Positions 39,325-52,528 of a stretch of DNA of 64,000 bases are shown piece after piece. Each line of letters begins with the position of its first letter. The stretch's first letter is position 1. A program made the position numbers and the translations under genes. This DNA comes from Utricularia gibba (Eukaryota; Streptophyta; Magnoliopsida; Lamiales; Lentibulariaceae): contig NEEC01000021.1 in NCBI GenBank assembly GCA_002189035.1, forward strand, positions 1,612,001-1,676,000. Reading direction: 5' to 3'. Under the pieces are notes generated by a model. That model did no database searches. It was not told the origin of the DNA and was given only the letters and a program-made list of their open reading frames with translations.

Positions 39325-40847
39325 TCACATAAATTTGATGTCTGGTTCAGATTTGTGCAGATTGTGAAGAATATACAGGGAAGCTGATGACAAGAATACA
39401 CACAGAGAGTAGCTTAACAAGTCTAGTCCTGTAGAAATTGTAACCATTTTGCTCCTTTCGAACATTTTCACCAGAAGGATCATCACTATGACATGCCCCA
39501 CTTTAGTTTTCAGCTCATCAAGTGAGCTGATCTTCATCCACTTTGGCCTCTCCTGCAAGAAGGATAATGCATTTTCGAGCCATGATCATTGTATCAAATG
39601 TTTGCATAACACAGTAGTGTGATACCTTGAGGGCAAACATGCCGAATAACGAAGAAACTTGGAGGGCACGATCGAATGGAGGAGGTACATCATGGGGCAC
39701 GTTGGAGATGAACAGACCATACAAACCCATTCCAAATATCAGCATCACAGTTCCAGCAAGATACACATCTGTTTTGATACATCAGTTACTAGTGCAAAGA
39801 GAAAACCAAAGAAACCTGCCGTGGGAGCAGAAAATGTAGAGATTCAACAGGCGTTTACCAATGGCTTCTACCAGTCTAAGAACCATCTTTCCAGTATGAA
39901 CCCCTTTGACACAACTACTCCAGTATACTTTATATGCATCAACAATGTAAATGCATCCCTGCAAGTAGAACATGTATGCATATCAGAACATTTGCAAACT
40001 TATTGATCATGTTCCATGAATGCTGATCTCTCATATAGGACAGTGAACTGCTATCAGTAGAAGGGATGCCTGAGAACATACATTGAGAAAGCACAGCAAG
40101 GAACCAGCTAGCGAGCCCCCAACTGCAAGAAGTGCCAAAAAGCGGAAGTCGAAGATAACCTGCTTCGTCCAAGGGATCATTTATGAAGAGAAGGAACATA
40201 AAAACCAGTGAAAAGCAGCTTTGAAACACATTTGTTGCAGTCTAACCCATATATCCTGGTTCACGGCTACAAAATGATTCATAGGTTACAGTCACATGAG
40301 TAGTTAGATCGAAATGTTAACCTCCCAACCTCATCCTGAAAACACAAACGGCCATCCATACTTATATCTAGAAGTGTTTGTTTGCAGGGATATTCTACAA
40401 CTCACCAAAGATTCATCAATTCTTATTAGAAATATGAAGTGAGCGAGAATTGCGCTTCATTGGTTAAACGCAATCACCAACAATCTTACTCGCCCATCCA
40501 AACAATGAAAAGAAAAAAAAAAAAAAAACAACCCTACTTACTCTTTCGATCGTTGATTCGGTGCGTTGTACCAAACGCATAAAAGAGCTACTGCCATTCG
40601 GATTTTCCAAGGCGTGATTGTAAGACACGTCGATTGAGCTGACAGATGACCCCTTTGCTGAAACTGTAAAATTTTCACCTTTTGTGGGACCTTTAGATTC
40701 TTGGGATGATGTTGAAGGAGAATGAGGCGAAGAAGAAGAAGCACTTAAAGATACAGTCAAAGGCAAAAACTTTCTGGGTATTCTTTGTGAAGACGCGTAG
40801 AGGCAGAGGCAATTTGCCGGAACAGGGGAAGAGAAAATGGCCATCAT
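39325..40847 (-). CDS. UPF0114 (YqhA-type) plastid membrane protein, 5 exons
   Basis: Integral membrane protein of the uncharacterised UPF0114 family, shared with bacteria; its biochemical role is unknown. Exons 40847-40542, 40159-40082, 39958-39859, 39768-39626, 39552-39325 give 284 residues. The first ~95 residues are Ser/Thr-rich with few acids, a likely chloroplast transit peptide. Four hydrophobic segments follow: LALLAVGGSLAGSLLCFLN, YLAGTVMLIFGMGLYGLFIS, VGHVIVMILLVKMFE, and LDLLSYSLCVFLSSASLYIL. The phrase RPKWMKISSLDELKTKVGHV is a family hallmark. It converges on RPL1, with only 198 bases between the stops. Confidence 0.88.
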
Positions 40848-42446
40848 GTTAACGAAACCTCGAAAGCCAAACTCCTGTTGTGAGGAAAAAGAGGAATATT
40901 CTCAGCTTATATTTCTTCATCAACCCATTTCTCCAACGGCGTCGGCTGCGAGCAAGTGGGCTTAAACCAACGGTTCCTCAAGCTTCCTGTCACTTCAAAC
41001 AGAAAACATTGGCCACTCAAGTTGCAGCATTAAATTCTTTAATTTGATTCACAATACTCCATCCCGACCCCCAGTCCACACATATGGCTCTCACTGTGAA
41101 TAGAGATGATAGGATAAGAGAGTTGTTAACTTGCAATCACCAAAGGCCTGAACATCTCTGAACTCAGTTTAAATAAAATTTACTACAGTAATACTGACAC
41201 GTAATTCACCGAGCAAAGAATTAGAGTAGCACCTCCGGGACAAAACATCATTCGAGTGAACTTCTTCTGGGAGGAGGAAGCCTGGTATGGACCGTGCATA
41301 GCAAGCTGAAGGTCAATCTTAGATACACCCATTGCGGCCCAACGGGGCAGATGGAAACAAACCCATGTGAATTCTAAACACATGGGATTATGAACTCCCA
41401 AAGATTGTTTTTTTTTTATTGTTTGTAGCAATTAGAAGGCCTCACCCCGTGTTTATGTCAACCATCAAAGCACATGATTGACACTGATGGTACGTGTGGT
41501 TGACTTTGAAGTTAGGAAATATGTGACCCTTTCATGCAACAAGTTATTGGTGTTTAAAGATACACCAACTCATCGAGATATGTTTTCCTTCTCATGTTTA
41601 TGATCGTATTCTGATGTTTAGTGGGGAACTAACTGCAAAGTGAATTGGAATTTGACTACCAAATGTCATGATTTTTCTCCTTAAAGGTGATAAATGTGTG
41701 GTTGAGTGTGGACTAGAACTGGAGTGGCAGAGATGAAATAAAAAAAGACTAGTATCCGTGACACGTGGCGACGACCCAGTAATCCTCAACCACAAAGCCG
41801 CTCCGCCGCCGCCTTTTGTCTTTCCTCTTCTCGCTCATCTAATGATAATTTACTTTGCCATTGAAAAAAATCTCAGGGATTTGCTAATGGTACACATTCC
41901 CCTGCTATATATCTTCCACTGTTGTTCCCATTGCTTGTCCTTGTTCTGTTTCCTGGCCCCAAGTTTTTTTTTTGGCTTCGAATTTGAGGTTTTCGGCAAT
42001 AACATATTGAAATGTGTTGGGTAGGAAGAACAAATGCTAAGGTTTTTCTTATCTGTTGAATTGATTTGGCATTTGCCCTTTTCTCCTTTCGGCTTTGGGC
42101 ATTGGATGCGTTGCTAATGGGAAGATGATGCTCTCTTTGCCTGGGTGCATGCTTCCGACCCCGGCAGCTGCTTTGCTCGGCGGCTGAAGAACGAACAATG
42201 GATGGAGTAGGTACTCAGCAAGATGTACTACGGATCACTTTTCTCCCTGCAATTTTTTCAACTTCTCCTAACAGCATACGCATGAGATAAAACATTCGAT
42301 GATCGCAAACAGATAACGATGTGTTGTTGAACATTCGTCCAGGTAACGAGGGTCTCGCACAATGCAGCCCGAATCACCACCGTGCATGGTTCGGTTCATA
42401 GCAGATGTTCATAGCTGCTGCTGCCGCTGCATCCAAGTCCCTCAAC
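40848..42446. other. Intergenic, AGO1 3' side and UPF0114 promoter
   Basis: UPF0114 upstream region, then AT-rich unassigned DNA, then the AGO1 3' untranslated region. Short open frames at 41183-41431 and 41758-42024 have no domain. No gene is called. Confidence 0.5.
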
Positions 42447-45400
42447 TCAGCAATAGAACATTACCCTCTTAACGTTTTCTCGCAGCGGAGGCAGGGCTCT
42501 CACAGCAGCGCCACTGGAGCCTGCGCCTCTTGTGCTTCGTGAACCACCAACACTACTGCCACCACGACCTGCGGCAGCACTAGACATGGAGCCACTTTCC
42601 GAGGGTTCAGGCTCCATGTAGAACCGAGCACGGAATGCAGCAAGGTGGGCGTAGTATGCAGGAGGCACTGCAAACCACAACCACAAAGATTTCAAATAAA
42701 CGAATAGATACAAGAGGCGCGCCAATGGTCAATAAGACAATAACTACATACCAATGGAAACGGAGCGCGTACACCTTGCATAGCTGTAAAGCAAAAAACA
42801 ACGGATTATTGAGAATGACGACAACGATTATGCAGTGTATTCACGAGCAGATCTCACGTGTAACACAGGTTGTTCGTTAAAGTCTGCAGAGCATCGGCTG
42901 TAAACTTGTTTTCATCCCACAAGACATGATAATGTGCAGGGCGACTAGTACCCTGTAATTACAAGTGTGAGACGGTCTTGTGCCAAAAAATTATAATACT
43001 TGAGAAATCGAATAGATAACTACCTGTATGCCAGCATGGCTGCACAGGTAGAAATCAAATTCAGTAGGATGACAGATCTTTGAATCCACGACAGTGCCTG
43101 CAGCAAGATTACAAATGCCATAAATATGCCACTAGTCACTGGATTTGCATTAATAAAACAAGAATAGCCTGCTGAAATATACCAGGTAGAATATTTCCAC
43201 TTTTATCAACTGAACGTTTGTCATTGTGATTGTTTGCAAACAAGCGAGTATGGTGCCGCTTCTGGACTACAACAAATGTAACAGTAGGCTGGTAATTTGA
43301 TTCCAGGGATGCACATGCCTGAGATTGGGTAAGTCCAAAATCACTCAAATGAAGTCATTTACATACAAGTCACACTCAAAGAAGCACAAAAAAAGTTACC
43401 TTGCGTATAGCATCAAGTTCATAAAGTAAAACTTGATAAAACTGCCCTTCACTAACACCATCCCTGAGAAAAGAACACAACAAAGAAAAAGTAATGTTAT
43501 CAGCAACAGACATGCCCATATTCCAGCCGTCGTGATGCTGAACTCAGAAGTGCCAAATTTATCACCGATAAAATATAATTCTTTGAGGTTTCTGCCCAGT
43601 TGCTTTACGGAAGGATATAAGCAGCTCCCTGCCAATTCGAAAAAATACAATACTTCAAATTACAGCATGTCACCATGCGAAACAAACAAAATAAACACTG
43701 TAAATTGCTTGAAAATTAAACCCCACTTTATCATGCCACCATGCATTGTCCCCTTGACAGGATCTTGCCATGTTTTGTACAAGTCTTTTATGAGCTCTTG
43801 CCTATGTGCCTGGGCTGATACTAAACCAGCGTATTTTGTGACCTCAGGCCAATCTTGAGATGCAACCACCTTAACAAGGAAACAAAACTGGACTATAAGA
43901 AAAAAAAACTCAAAAAACTGCAAAATTTAAGAAAAAAAAACGCAACATATCAACATACTGCTGCAATCGATGGGCTAGCGTCCTCCCCAGGATGCGGGTG
44001 TGTAACATCAGCACCAAAAATGATAGTTGGCCGTTCACTGACAATAGGTATGCACCGTGAAATTGCATCACGAAGCACTGTGTTCCTTCCTCCAACCTTC
44101 ACATTAATCTTCAATGACACATTGGCAAGGTACTGCTTGTTCAGCTTGAAAACGTGTTTCTGCAGACAACATTGTGAAACAATGCCGAGTTCTGTTTCAC
44201 AAATACGCTTCAAATCACCTGAGGATATCAGAAGAGTTAAAACAAATAGCTTCACAAAATTGCGATTGATAAAATATGCATACCATATAGAGATCCATTG
44301 TTGTCTGGAAGCAGTACAATTAGCAAGTCGAGCTCCTTCCTATCAGGTGGCAACCTTTGCATTGCATCATGGTATCTTGCCTTGAGAACTTTCTCAAGTT
44401 GATCCGGTTTTGCAGAGATAACAGGCACGATAGGATCAGGATTAAACTCCTGCAAGAAAACACAATCTTTTCACCCCCGAAGGTATAAAAAACCAGACAC
44501 AAATTTACTTACCATTCCAGATGTAATGCACATTTGGACAAGTTCACGGCAGAAATTGCAAGCAGCAATGTTTTGTATACTCCTTGCAAAGTTAATGCAA
44601 GTCCAAGAGCTTACTGTGCCACCATTTACCACCCGCTACATCATATCACGCACAAAAAAATAATATCAAACGTAACATTCATAGAAAGCGCTTAACCGAT
44701 GCAATAAAAAACTACCTTGTTCATCATATTCCACTGCCCCACGATTGGAAGACAGTCTTTTTCTCCACCAGAATCATGATATTTGAGCTGGAAAACACAC
44801 TTTTAGGATTGAACATAGAAATAAGATAGGACTGTAAAAAATCCAAAAAATGACTTCATACTTACCCAAGGAGGACGCAAAACGCGAGCTTCAACTTGGG
44901 CTAAATCCGGGCTAATTTTTATTCCAAATTCCTTAGCATATTTGTCGTTCGCGTAACAATTGTGTTTTACAGTCTATTTGAAATTAGACAAGATTATCAG
45001 AATAATTCAATTATTTAGGGGCAACTACCATTCATATGCAAATAAAGGCAACTAACATTGTATATCTCCTCCTCCCTCTTTTCAGGCCGCTGGCAAGTGA
45101 CCTTCAACAGGGCAGTGATCTGTTTTTCACTTAATCTCTTAGAGTATCGTTGACCTTGGACAATCTTGCACACCTGAATATCCCAGAGAAATAATATCAA
45201 CATGAACACAATGCACTTTTATCAGATGAGGAAGTAACACAAACCTCCATAGGCAAATAGTTGGGCCTCTGAGTGCTACCAACTTGAAGACATGGCCATT
45301 GTGTGTGCTGAATAACAAAGCCATAAGTCTCACGGAAGTATTCAACCACAGACTTCATAGTTCCTCTTTCATCAACAGGAAATCTAAACAACAAAATCCA

Positions 45401-47206
45401 TTCAGCGCCAACAGACACAAGAAACTGGCTAAGAGTTAAGAAAAAGAAATATATTCAAAAGAGCACTGTTGCTAATGCATGTCAAAGAAGCACAACAGCA
45501 ACAACTCTCATCAAATCGCTCAAAGATATCTGATCAATACTTGAGAAGTATAATGAAAATAATTGCAAAACCATAACTAAATAAAAAAAAATGGGCGTTA
45601 CGTTAATTCTCGTGTTGCTTGAGAAGTTAAACCAGAGATGCGGTACTTTCTCCGCATATTCCCCCGGTGAGTAACTTCAACTTTAATGCCTCTAAGAGCC
45701 TTTTTTATCTGAAAAATAAAGGAGCAAAGAGTGTCATCAAATTTTGTTCAACAAAAACATTGAGAAGCACATACGGAAATTATCTCTCACCTTTACACGG
45801 TCGGCATCAGACAAAGGTCTGCCTGAGGCATCCCTATTCAGCAACTTTGCAACAAAATCAATCACTGGAAGTGACTCGATAAATGCGGTGGATGACATGT
45901 CTATCCAGGAAAATGGAAATGTTAGCTTGAAAAATCAACATTAGAACGTACTGGACACAATGAAAACTCACCAATATTCAAAGACAAGCCCATCTGTGTG
46001 GGTCGAATACTTTGGTAAAAACCACGCCAACTTTCGAGTCCGTCCCCTAAGGTCTGCTTTGTACCCAAGTAGGGGAATAAAAGGATCGGCCGACTGGACA
46101 ATAATTGGGACTGACATGATCATGAAAAAATTTAATTTCAGGATTAGAAAATAGCTGGAACTAATATTCAACAAATACCTTTTGGTGGGGAGTTCACGTA
46201 AAACAATGTCCAGGACCTGCAAAGCCTCCTGAGGTGCATCCGCTTGTCTTCCTTGTAAAAACATTGCCAAATGATGCAAGTCAGCACGCGCTGCGAACTT
46301 TATCACCACCTTGAAGTCCCTATCCCTCCTGTATTCAAGACTTGAATATGTGAATATCAGCATCTTGAGTTGCAACAAGACTAAGAAAAAGTGGTGTGTG
46401 TTTACTAAAAATCACAAAAACCTCGCACTGCCTTGGCCATCATCTTCATCAACTAGGGTGATCTTGAACTCCTTTAAAACAAAAGGCAACGGACCTGCTG
46501 TATAAAGACTCTTCCTGCCATCATAAGCAGGAAGCCTTTCTCCCAAGTGAGATCCTTGGTACAGGTCCACCAACTGCTGAATGACAGCTCGATTCACCCC
46601 ACGTGATGACACCTCAGGCGTAATTGTGACCTGAAAACCAATTATCAATTTTAATAGTATCAAAATACAAGGTCAAATGACGTGAAATAATGCTAAAGAG
46701 AAACACCTTACATCATATTGATGAAAGTCCTTGTCAGGCAACTCAGCAAAGAAGTGGTTGGCCTTAACTATGCATCTTGTACCTCTGACACCTTTCCCTG
46801 GCCTCAATTGGAATCTCATAGACTTGCTTGATGCAGGTTGCATCTGTTGCTGCAGTTGAATTTGATGCATTGGATCCGATAACTCAACATCAGCAGGTCT
46901 TGGGTCATGAGAAGAACTCGCTCCTCCATATGCCTGCTGCTCAACGGCAGACTGTGTAGCTTGGTGCAGGTCCGGAGCTGGTGGTCTAGATGACCCACCA
47001 GCAGCCTGATACTGTTGTGCAGGCCATCCACGGCCATCTCCACGGTACCCTCCCCGTGAAGGGCCCCGGCCTTGACCACCATATTGTGGCTGCTGGGACT
47101 GCTGCTGAAATGAAGGGGGCTGAACACCACCACGGCCACCACTAGCTCTCTGAGACTCGGATCCCTCACTGCTTCCAGCGTGGTCAGTTCTTTTCTTCCT
47201 CACCAT
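42447..47206 (-). CDS. AGO1: ARGONAUTE1, 21 coding exons; frame interrupted at 46072-46075
   Basis: Main miRNA effector slicer of plants. Exons: 47206-46712, 46630-46422, 46328-46179, 46110-45972, 45900-45791, 45708-45602, 45383-45245, 45173-45057, 44973-44866, 44787-44716, 44635-44513, 44449-44284, 44218-43959, 43869-43727, 43628-43566, 43463-43400, 43318-43183, 43097-43024, 42952-42858, 42783-42752, 42667-42447. The Gly/Gln/Arg-rich N-terminus starts [18 protein letters not shown] and PIWI domains follow. Slicer residues are visible: Asp in [15 protein letters not shown], Asp in [15 protein letters not shown], and His in [19 protein letters not shown]. It ends [10 protein letters not shown]. 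In exon 4, [10 protein letters not shown] and [19 protein letters not shown] lie in different frames; one more base in the four-G run at 46072-46075 joins them, restores exon phase and gives 1007 residues. Confidence 0.96.
46957..46977 (-). promoter_or_regulatory. miR168 target site in AGO1 mRNA
   Basis: The plus strand reads TAGCTTGGTGCAGGTCCGGAG here, compared with mature miR168 TCGCTTGGTGCAGGTCGGGAA as I recall it. Differences are at positions 2, 17 and 21 only, and positions 3-16 are identical, spanning the cleavage site between 10 and 11. The AGO1 transcript (minus strand) therefore carries the conserved site in exon 1, in codons for APDLHQATQ. This is the known negative feedback of AGO1 on its own level. 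Confidence 0.93.
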
Positions 47207-48710
47207 CGCTCCACGACTAACAAAAACACTTCACATAGCCAATTCACACACGCTGTCTCTAAACAGGAAACGCCTAAACAGAGTACCAAAAAATATAGCA
47301 TCTCCACGCCAACTCAAACACGACGTCACCAAAAAACCCTAAAGCATAACAATTGTCGGCATGGAAAACAGTACGCCATCAGGAAATCCGCGATTCAAGA
47401 CCACGGACTTGAAACCACGCACAGACACCAACACAAGAACACGAGCGAAGGAATGGAAGCCAAATTACCTCTCGTCCACTCTCTGTCAAAGCCCACAGCG
47501 TAATCACGAACTTGTATACCAAGAAAAGGAGGGAAGGTATAGTTTTTATAGTACAAAGAATGCCACGGCGCGTGATACCATTCCGTGAAAAGACAACTCA
47601 GCCCCTTTCCCCTTTTAAAAGCACATTTTGTATTTTTGTTTCTTTGATATAAACAATTACTATTCTTCTTTTTAAATGGGAGGGAAAAACTCTGACATGG
47701 AACAAAAAGAGGGGCACCTGCACCAATTAGGCAACAAACATGGGGCCTATGTGTAATAAATAACTTTAAAAAGTTCCATGCAGCGCATTCGCCTCAGGGC
47801 AGGCTGTTGAGGAGTATTTAGGAATGTGAGAAGCTGATAATATGAATTTTTGCATTTGTGAGAAAGAAAAAGGGAGGTCGATCTCAACTTTCACCTCATG
47901 TGTTCTTCATCCACCAGATGCCCCCTGAAGTTGGAAGGCAACTTACTGACATTCCCCAGTGATTCTGCTTTTAAAGATGATAATTATGGAAAATAAGTGC
48001 TTTTTTGTTGGGTTGTCAAGTTTATCATGCCAACCCATCGAAATTTTGGGGCGTAAAGGAAGAGCGCTGTGACATGCGTGGTTTAGTGGATCATGCCTTT
48101 TTTTCCAAATCCCTTTGGTGTGACATTAAACACAGGGCAGGGAATTATGTCTGCTTGTGTGTTGTGTCTCATGCTTCCTTGTTTTTTTTTTCTCTCTACT
48201 TGTGTACCATCGTTTTGTTTGGCTTTCATCGCGGGGAAGTTCGGTATAGTATAGCCTCAGGAGTCCAGGCGCAGAGGACATCGCCACCATATCTCAGGTA
48301 CCACCTTCTGCCATCAAAATTTGTTCTCCTGCCTCCGGAAGAAAATACCAAAATTTCTTTGATGTTGTGTGTACAAAAGAATGATGATGGAAGTGTTTCA
48401 GAAATGGAAGGTCCTTGCAGATGCAGCTGTTCATCAGCTTCTATTTAGTGGGGTGCCAGAGACTCAAGTTCAGAACAGAAAAAATGATATCAAATCATGC
48501 GATGGATTCTTGGAATTTTCCAAAAAGAAAGCTTTAATAGTGAAGTCCTTATGACAATGCTCGAACACCAGTCGAGAGGGTGGAAGCTGAATCTTTTGAG
48601 TAGCATCATACATTGGCTGTTGGGAAATACACCAGCCAAGATCAATGCATCAGAAAGCAAAAAAAAAAAAGGATGAAGAGAGCTAAGTATAAGTGAGGAC
48701 TCTTCCTCTT
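47207..48710. other. AGO1 upstream region and NAC 3' side
   Basis: AGO1 leader (possibly with a leader intron ending near 47210) and promoter, then AT-rich DNA without recognisable genes. Open frames near 48005-48554 (+) lack domains. Confidence 0.45.
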
Positions 48711-50538
48711 CTAGTTTATGAAATTAAGCTGAGAGACCTGTTCACCACACCACACATCATCTGTGATGAACTGCATCCACGATTCATCCTTATTTCCCTC
48801 TTCCTCCATGCTACATACTGTTGTTGATGATGCCACTGGGAAGTCTAGCAACAGCGTTTCGTGCGTGTTCGAGTACACTGGCCCTTGCAAGTAGTTGAGA
48901 AACGACATGTTCCTGGAATGGCCTTGCTCTTCTACTTTCGAGCTCAAAACATTTTTCTTGAACACGCGGCACAATACACACGAATCCTGCAAAGAGGACA
49001 CATGAACCGTGACACCTACTTAGTTTCTTCGCCATTCTCCCACACAGGGAAAACAAAACAAAACAACAACAAAAAAGAAAAAAAAAACAAGGCATGTCTG
49101 TGGTATTGGCTTGTGGGAGAGGACTGCGAGGGAATAAAGTGAAAAGCTCGCCGACAGGGCACCTTCTTACGAAAAAGAAGGTGGGGTAGTGTCACTTTTG
49201 GAAATAAACAAAAATAATTTCTTGTAAAGAGTCCATGATTCCTACTAGATCAGGAGAATATGATGAGCACCAAAGCAAAAGAGATGATGATTGGGGTGGG
49301 GTGCATAGTAAGACCAGGTTCAGTCTTGTGAAAGAATTGTACTTCTGTCTCAATCCCCGGTGAAAGACAAAGTGGCACCACATATATTCACTCAACAGGT
49401 CTGTATGTAATACCTCTGCAAGAAAAGAATCATGGACCTCCTCATTTTTCCTGTTTTATATGTCCTTACACACTGGTGAAAATGCGTATCACATTTACAA
49501 GCTTAAACTCAGTAACATATAAGAATGGATGCCATGGAGATCATGATGAATGAAAGTAAAAAAAAAATAAAGTGTACAGGAACAGACATGTGGGCTTGTA
49601 GTTTAGAGCAGGAAAACATGAGGGCATATGGATAAAAGCTAAGGCACAGTGTTCCTTTGTGCCAACACGTTGATGAGGGTGAAAAGAGATAGAAAAAATA
49701 GGAAAACAAATTGCTTTTCTTTCTCACTAAAAATTAGGGCCTCGAAATCAGCGCTCTTAAAGTCATAATCATGGAGAAACATAAAGAAAAAAAAAAGGGA
49801 AAGGAAGAGGGGGTGGATCAGAAGTACTGTGATGCAGACACAAGGTTTCTGTGTTTGGAGTCTTTCATGAAGGGAGTGTTCTACGCTTTTTCATCTGTTG
49901 AGTGATCGCTTAAACAGTAGGCGCTACCTGGATTACGGACGTCTCTTCGGAGTCCTTGTCATTCAGACGATACTCATGCATCACCCAGTCGGTCCGTACT
50001 CCATGTGGCGCTCTTCCTCTGTAATACACAAGAGTTTTCTTCATGCCAATGGACCTGTTCTGGCTACTCACTCTCCTGTCCTTCCCTGTAGATTTCCAAT
50101 ACCCAGCTCGCGTGGCACGGTTCGTGCGGAACCCGTTTGGGTACTTCCGGTCCCTAGGCCCGAAAAAGTACCACTCTGGATCCCTACTAGGCAAGAAAGA
50201 TTTCTCTTCAAGAAAAAAAAAGGAAGGAAGAAAATAAGTACATGGGAATCAGTTGATGAACTGCATTGATATTTGAATCCTTGATCTTGAAAAAAAATAC
50301 ATTGCATCACAGCTTATACGGTTGGCATTTGCAATTCTTAGGAAGGAGGAGAAGAGAAGAAAGTAAATTTTCTCTACTCACCAGCCAAATCCCAAGGTTC
50401 ACATTTGTAAAGATCAACTTCTGGTATGATATCAAGCTCAATTCCTAGGCCATGGATTTTCCTTCTGAGATAATAGTTCACCAGCTCTTCATCAGTGGGG
50501 TGGAATCTGAAACCGGGAGGTAGTCCGACCGGAGCCAT
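48711..50538 (-). CDS. NAC domain transcription factor (short, 236 aa)
   Basis: Plant-specific transcription factor. Exons 50538-50382, 50205-49928 and 48986-48711 join in phase. All five NAC subdomains are present: [52 protein letters not shown] and [38 protein letters not shown], and [13 protein letters not shown]. The activation tail is only ~80 residues and acidic near its end ([10 protein letters not shown]). The wording resembles the NAC045/NAC086/NAC028 branch, but I cannot fix the paralogue. The second intron is about 940 bases, unusually long for a NAC gene. No miR164 site was seen. Confidence 0.93.
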
Positions 50539-51242
50539 GATCACGAACGCCGTCTGCTGCGTTACTACTCACAACGGAAGAAACACAGCACAGCAACGCC
50601 AGAGTTGGGCCATTGATCAAGAGTTGTACTTATACCGAAGGATCCAAAGTCCCATGTCTTTGAGTCCATTCACACTTTTTCACTTTTGTAGATTCTAAGA
50701 AACGTTTCCTGAAAGCCCTTGCCTCAATTTCTAACGAGATAACAGAAACAAAATCACCATTGCCTAAGCTTGCTGATGATCACTCAACAGAACTCTTCTT
50801 TCGCATATGTGCTCGCTTTATTCATTCTTGCCACTCAAAAAGACATTTGAAAACTTAAAACACTATTAGGGAGAGCGTTTGGCCAAGTTTGGTAGTTCCT
50901 GAACCTCCATGCAAGTTCGATCCTTCTGGCTGCTGGTGATCGCCAGTATGGTGACTCATACCTTCAACAAAACGACACATAGCATGTGCTGGGTTGAGTT
51001 TTCAGATCGTGATTTGAAGTTATGTATGAACAACTTGTTCATGTTCACGTTCAGTCGAGTTGCAATATCTAAAATATCCTCGTTGTTAAAGTGGTGGTGG
51101 TCACTGTCGGTTGCGTTGGAGAAAGCAATCCTCGAGTAGTTCTATATTTGCTTGATGATGAAACATTGATCACAGTTCAATTCTTTGCTCAACGATACGA
51201 TTGAAATCCTGCTTCCAGAGTTTTGCTCAATCAAGAACGTAG
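50539..51242. promoter_or_regulatory. Divergent upstream region, NAC / arabinose-5-phosphate isomerase
   Basis: 704 bases between two divergent starts. A mixed-composition region with no distinctive element recognised and no coding support. Confidence 0.4.
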
Positions 51243-52528
51243 ATGGGGTCTCTCTCGATTCCACTATGTAGCGTCGTGGAAGACAAGAAACCGTCAGAGC
51301 CGAAACTGGATCCTACCCATTTGCTCGATCTCTTCAAATGTCAGCAGAAGTACATCAACTATTTCTTCCAGAATCTCGATCTCTCCCAGACGCTAATCTT
51401 CACGCAGACGCTGTTAGAAGCTAAAGGCACCATTTTTTTCTCCGGCGTGGGGAAATCCGGGTTTGTGGCCCAGAAAATTTCGCAGACACTCGTTTCCCTC
51501 GGGATCAAATCTGGGTTTTTATCCCTGTCGACGCACTTCATGGCGGTATCGGCATTTTGTCGGCCAAGGATTTGTTGGTTTTGTTCAGTAAGAGCGGCAA
51601 CACGGAGGAACTGCTGAGGCTTGTACCCTGCGCCAAGGCGAAGGAAGTCTATTTGATTTCTGTGACTTCGGTTAAGCCGAATGGGTTGACGGGTGTTTGT
51701 GATCTGAATGTGCATTTGCCGCTGGAACGTGAGCTTTGCCCTTTTGATCTTGCGCCGGTGACATCGACCGCGATTCAGATGGTTTTTGGAGATACAGTGG
51801 CGATTGCACTCATGGGGGCGAGGAACTTGAGCAAAGAAGAGTATGCAGGAAACCATCCTGCTGGGAGGATTGGTAGAAGTTTGATTTTCAAGGTCGGAGT
51901 TTTATCCTTTTACCTCTTTTGGGTGGAGATTTTTCTGAGGAAACATTGATCATACATGACATCATCAATGCATTTGGTGGACGTGACTTTCTAGAAAAGA
52001 AAGTCGCAGAAGCTTCCATCTGAGATCAAGACTTCCAGTTACTGCATTTCTGTTTTGGTCAAGTCCTTTTCTTATGACCTCAATCAACAGGTAAAGGATC
52101 TTATGAAGAAGGAAGAAGAGCTCCCCATCTGTAGGGAACATGATCTAATCATGGATCAGCTGGTGAACCTGACAAGCAAAGGCTGCGGATGTCTTCTTGT
52201 CGTAGACAGAGAGTACCATTTGCTGGGCACGTTCACCGACGGAGATCTACGACGAACACTGAAGGCCAGCGGCGAGGCAATCTTCAAGCTGCAAGTTAGA
52301 GAAATGTGCAACAGGTATGCTGACTGAAGCAAATATCAATGATCCTTGAGCTAAAAGGGGATCGATTTCAGGAACCCGAGAACCATACACCCGGAGGCGA
52401 TGGCGGTCGAAGCAATGCAGAAGATGGAGTCTCCTCCATCACCGGTGCAGTTTCTGCCGGTCGTCAATGGTGACAACGTGGTGATTGGTATCATTACATT
52501 ACACGGCTTGGTCTCTGCCGGACTCTAA
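51243..52528 (+). CDS. SETH3: Arabinose-5-phosphate isomerase (KpsF/SETH3 type); frame interrupted at 51523-51525
   Basis: Interconverts ribulose 5-phosphate and arabinose 5-phosphate, feeding Kdo made for pectin rhamnogalacturonan II; Arabidopsis SETH3 is needed in pollen tubes. Exons 51243-51892, 52091-52314 and 52372-52528. A SIS domain ([45 protein letters not shown]) is followed by two CBS domains ([57 protein letters not shown]). After LGIKSGFLS the frame breaks: the expected DALHG...[16 protein letters not shown] is one frame over. One more C in the run at 51523-51525 restores 343 residues and an in-phase exon end. Confidence 0.95.

Noticed and set aside
46043-46046. A second frameshift in AGO1 exon 4
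   Set aside because: It was first suspected from the local frame, but correcting 46072-46075 alone restores the conserved reading through the rest of the exon.
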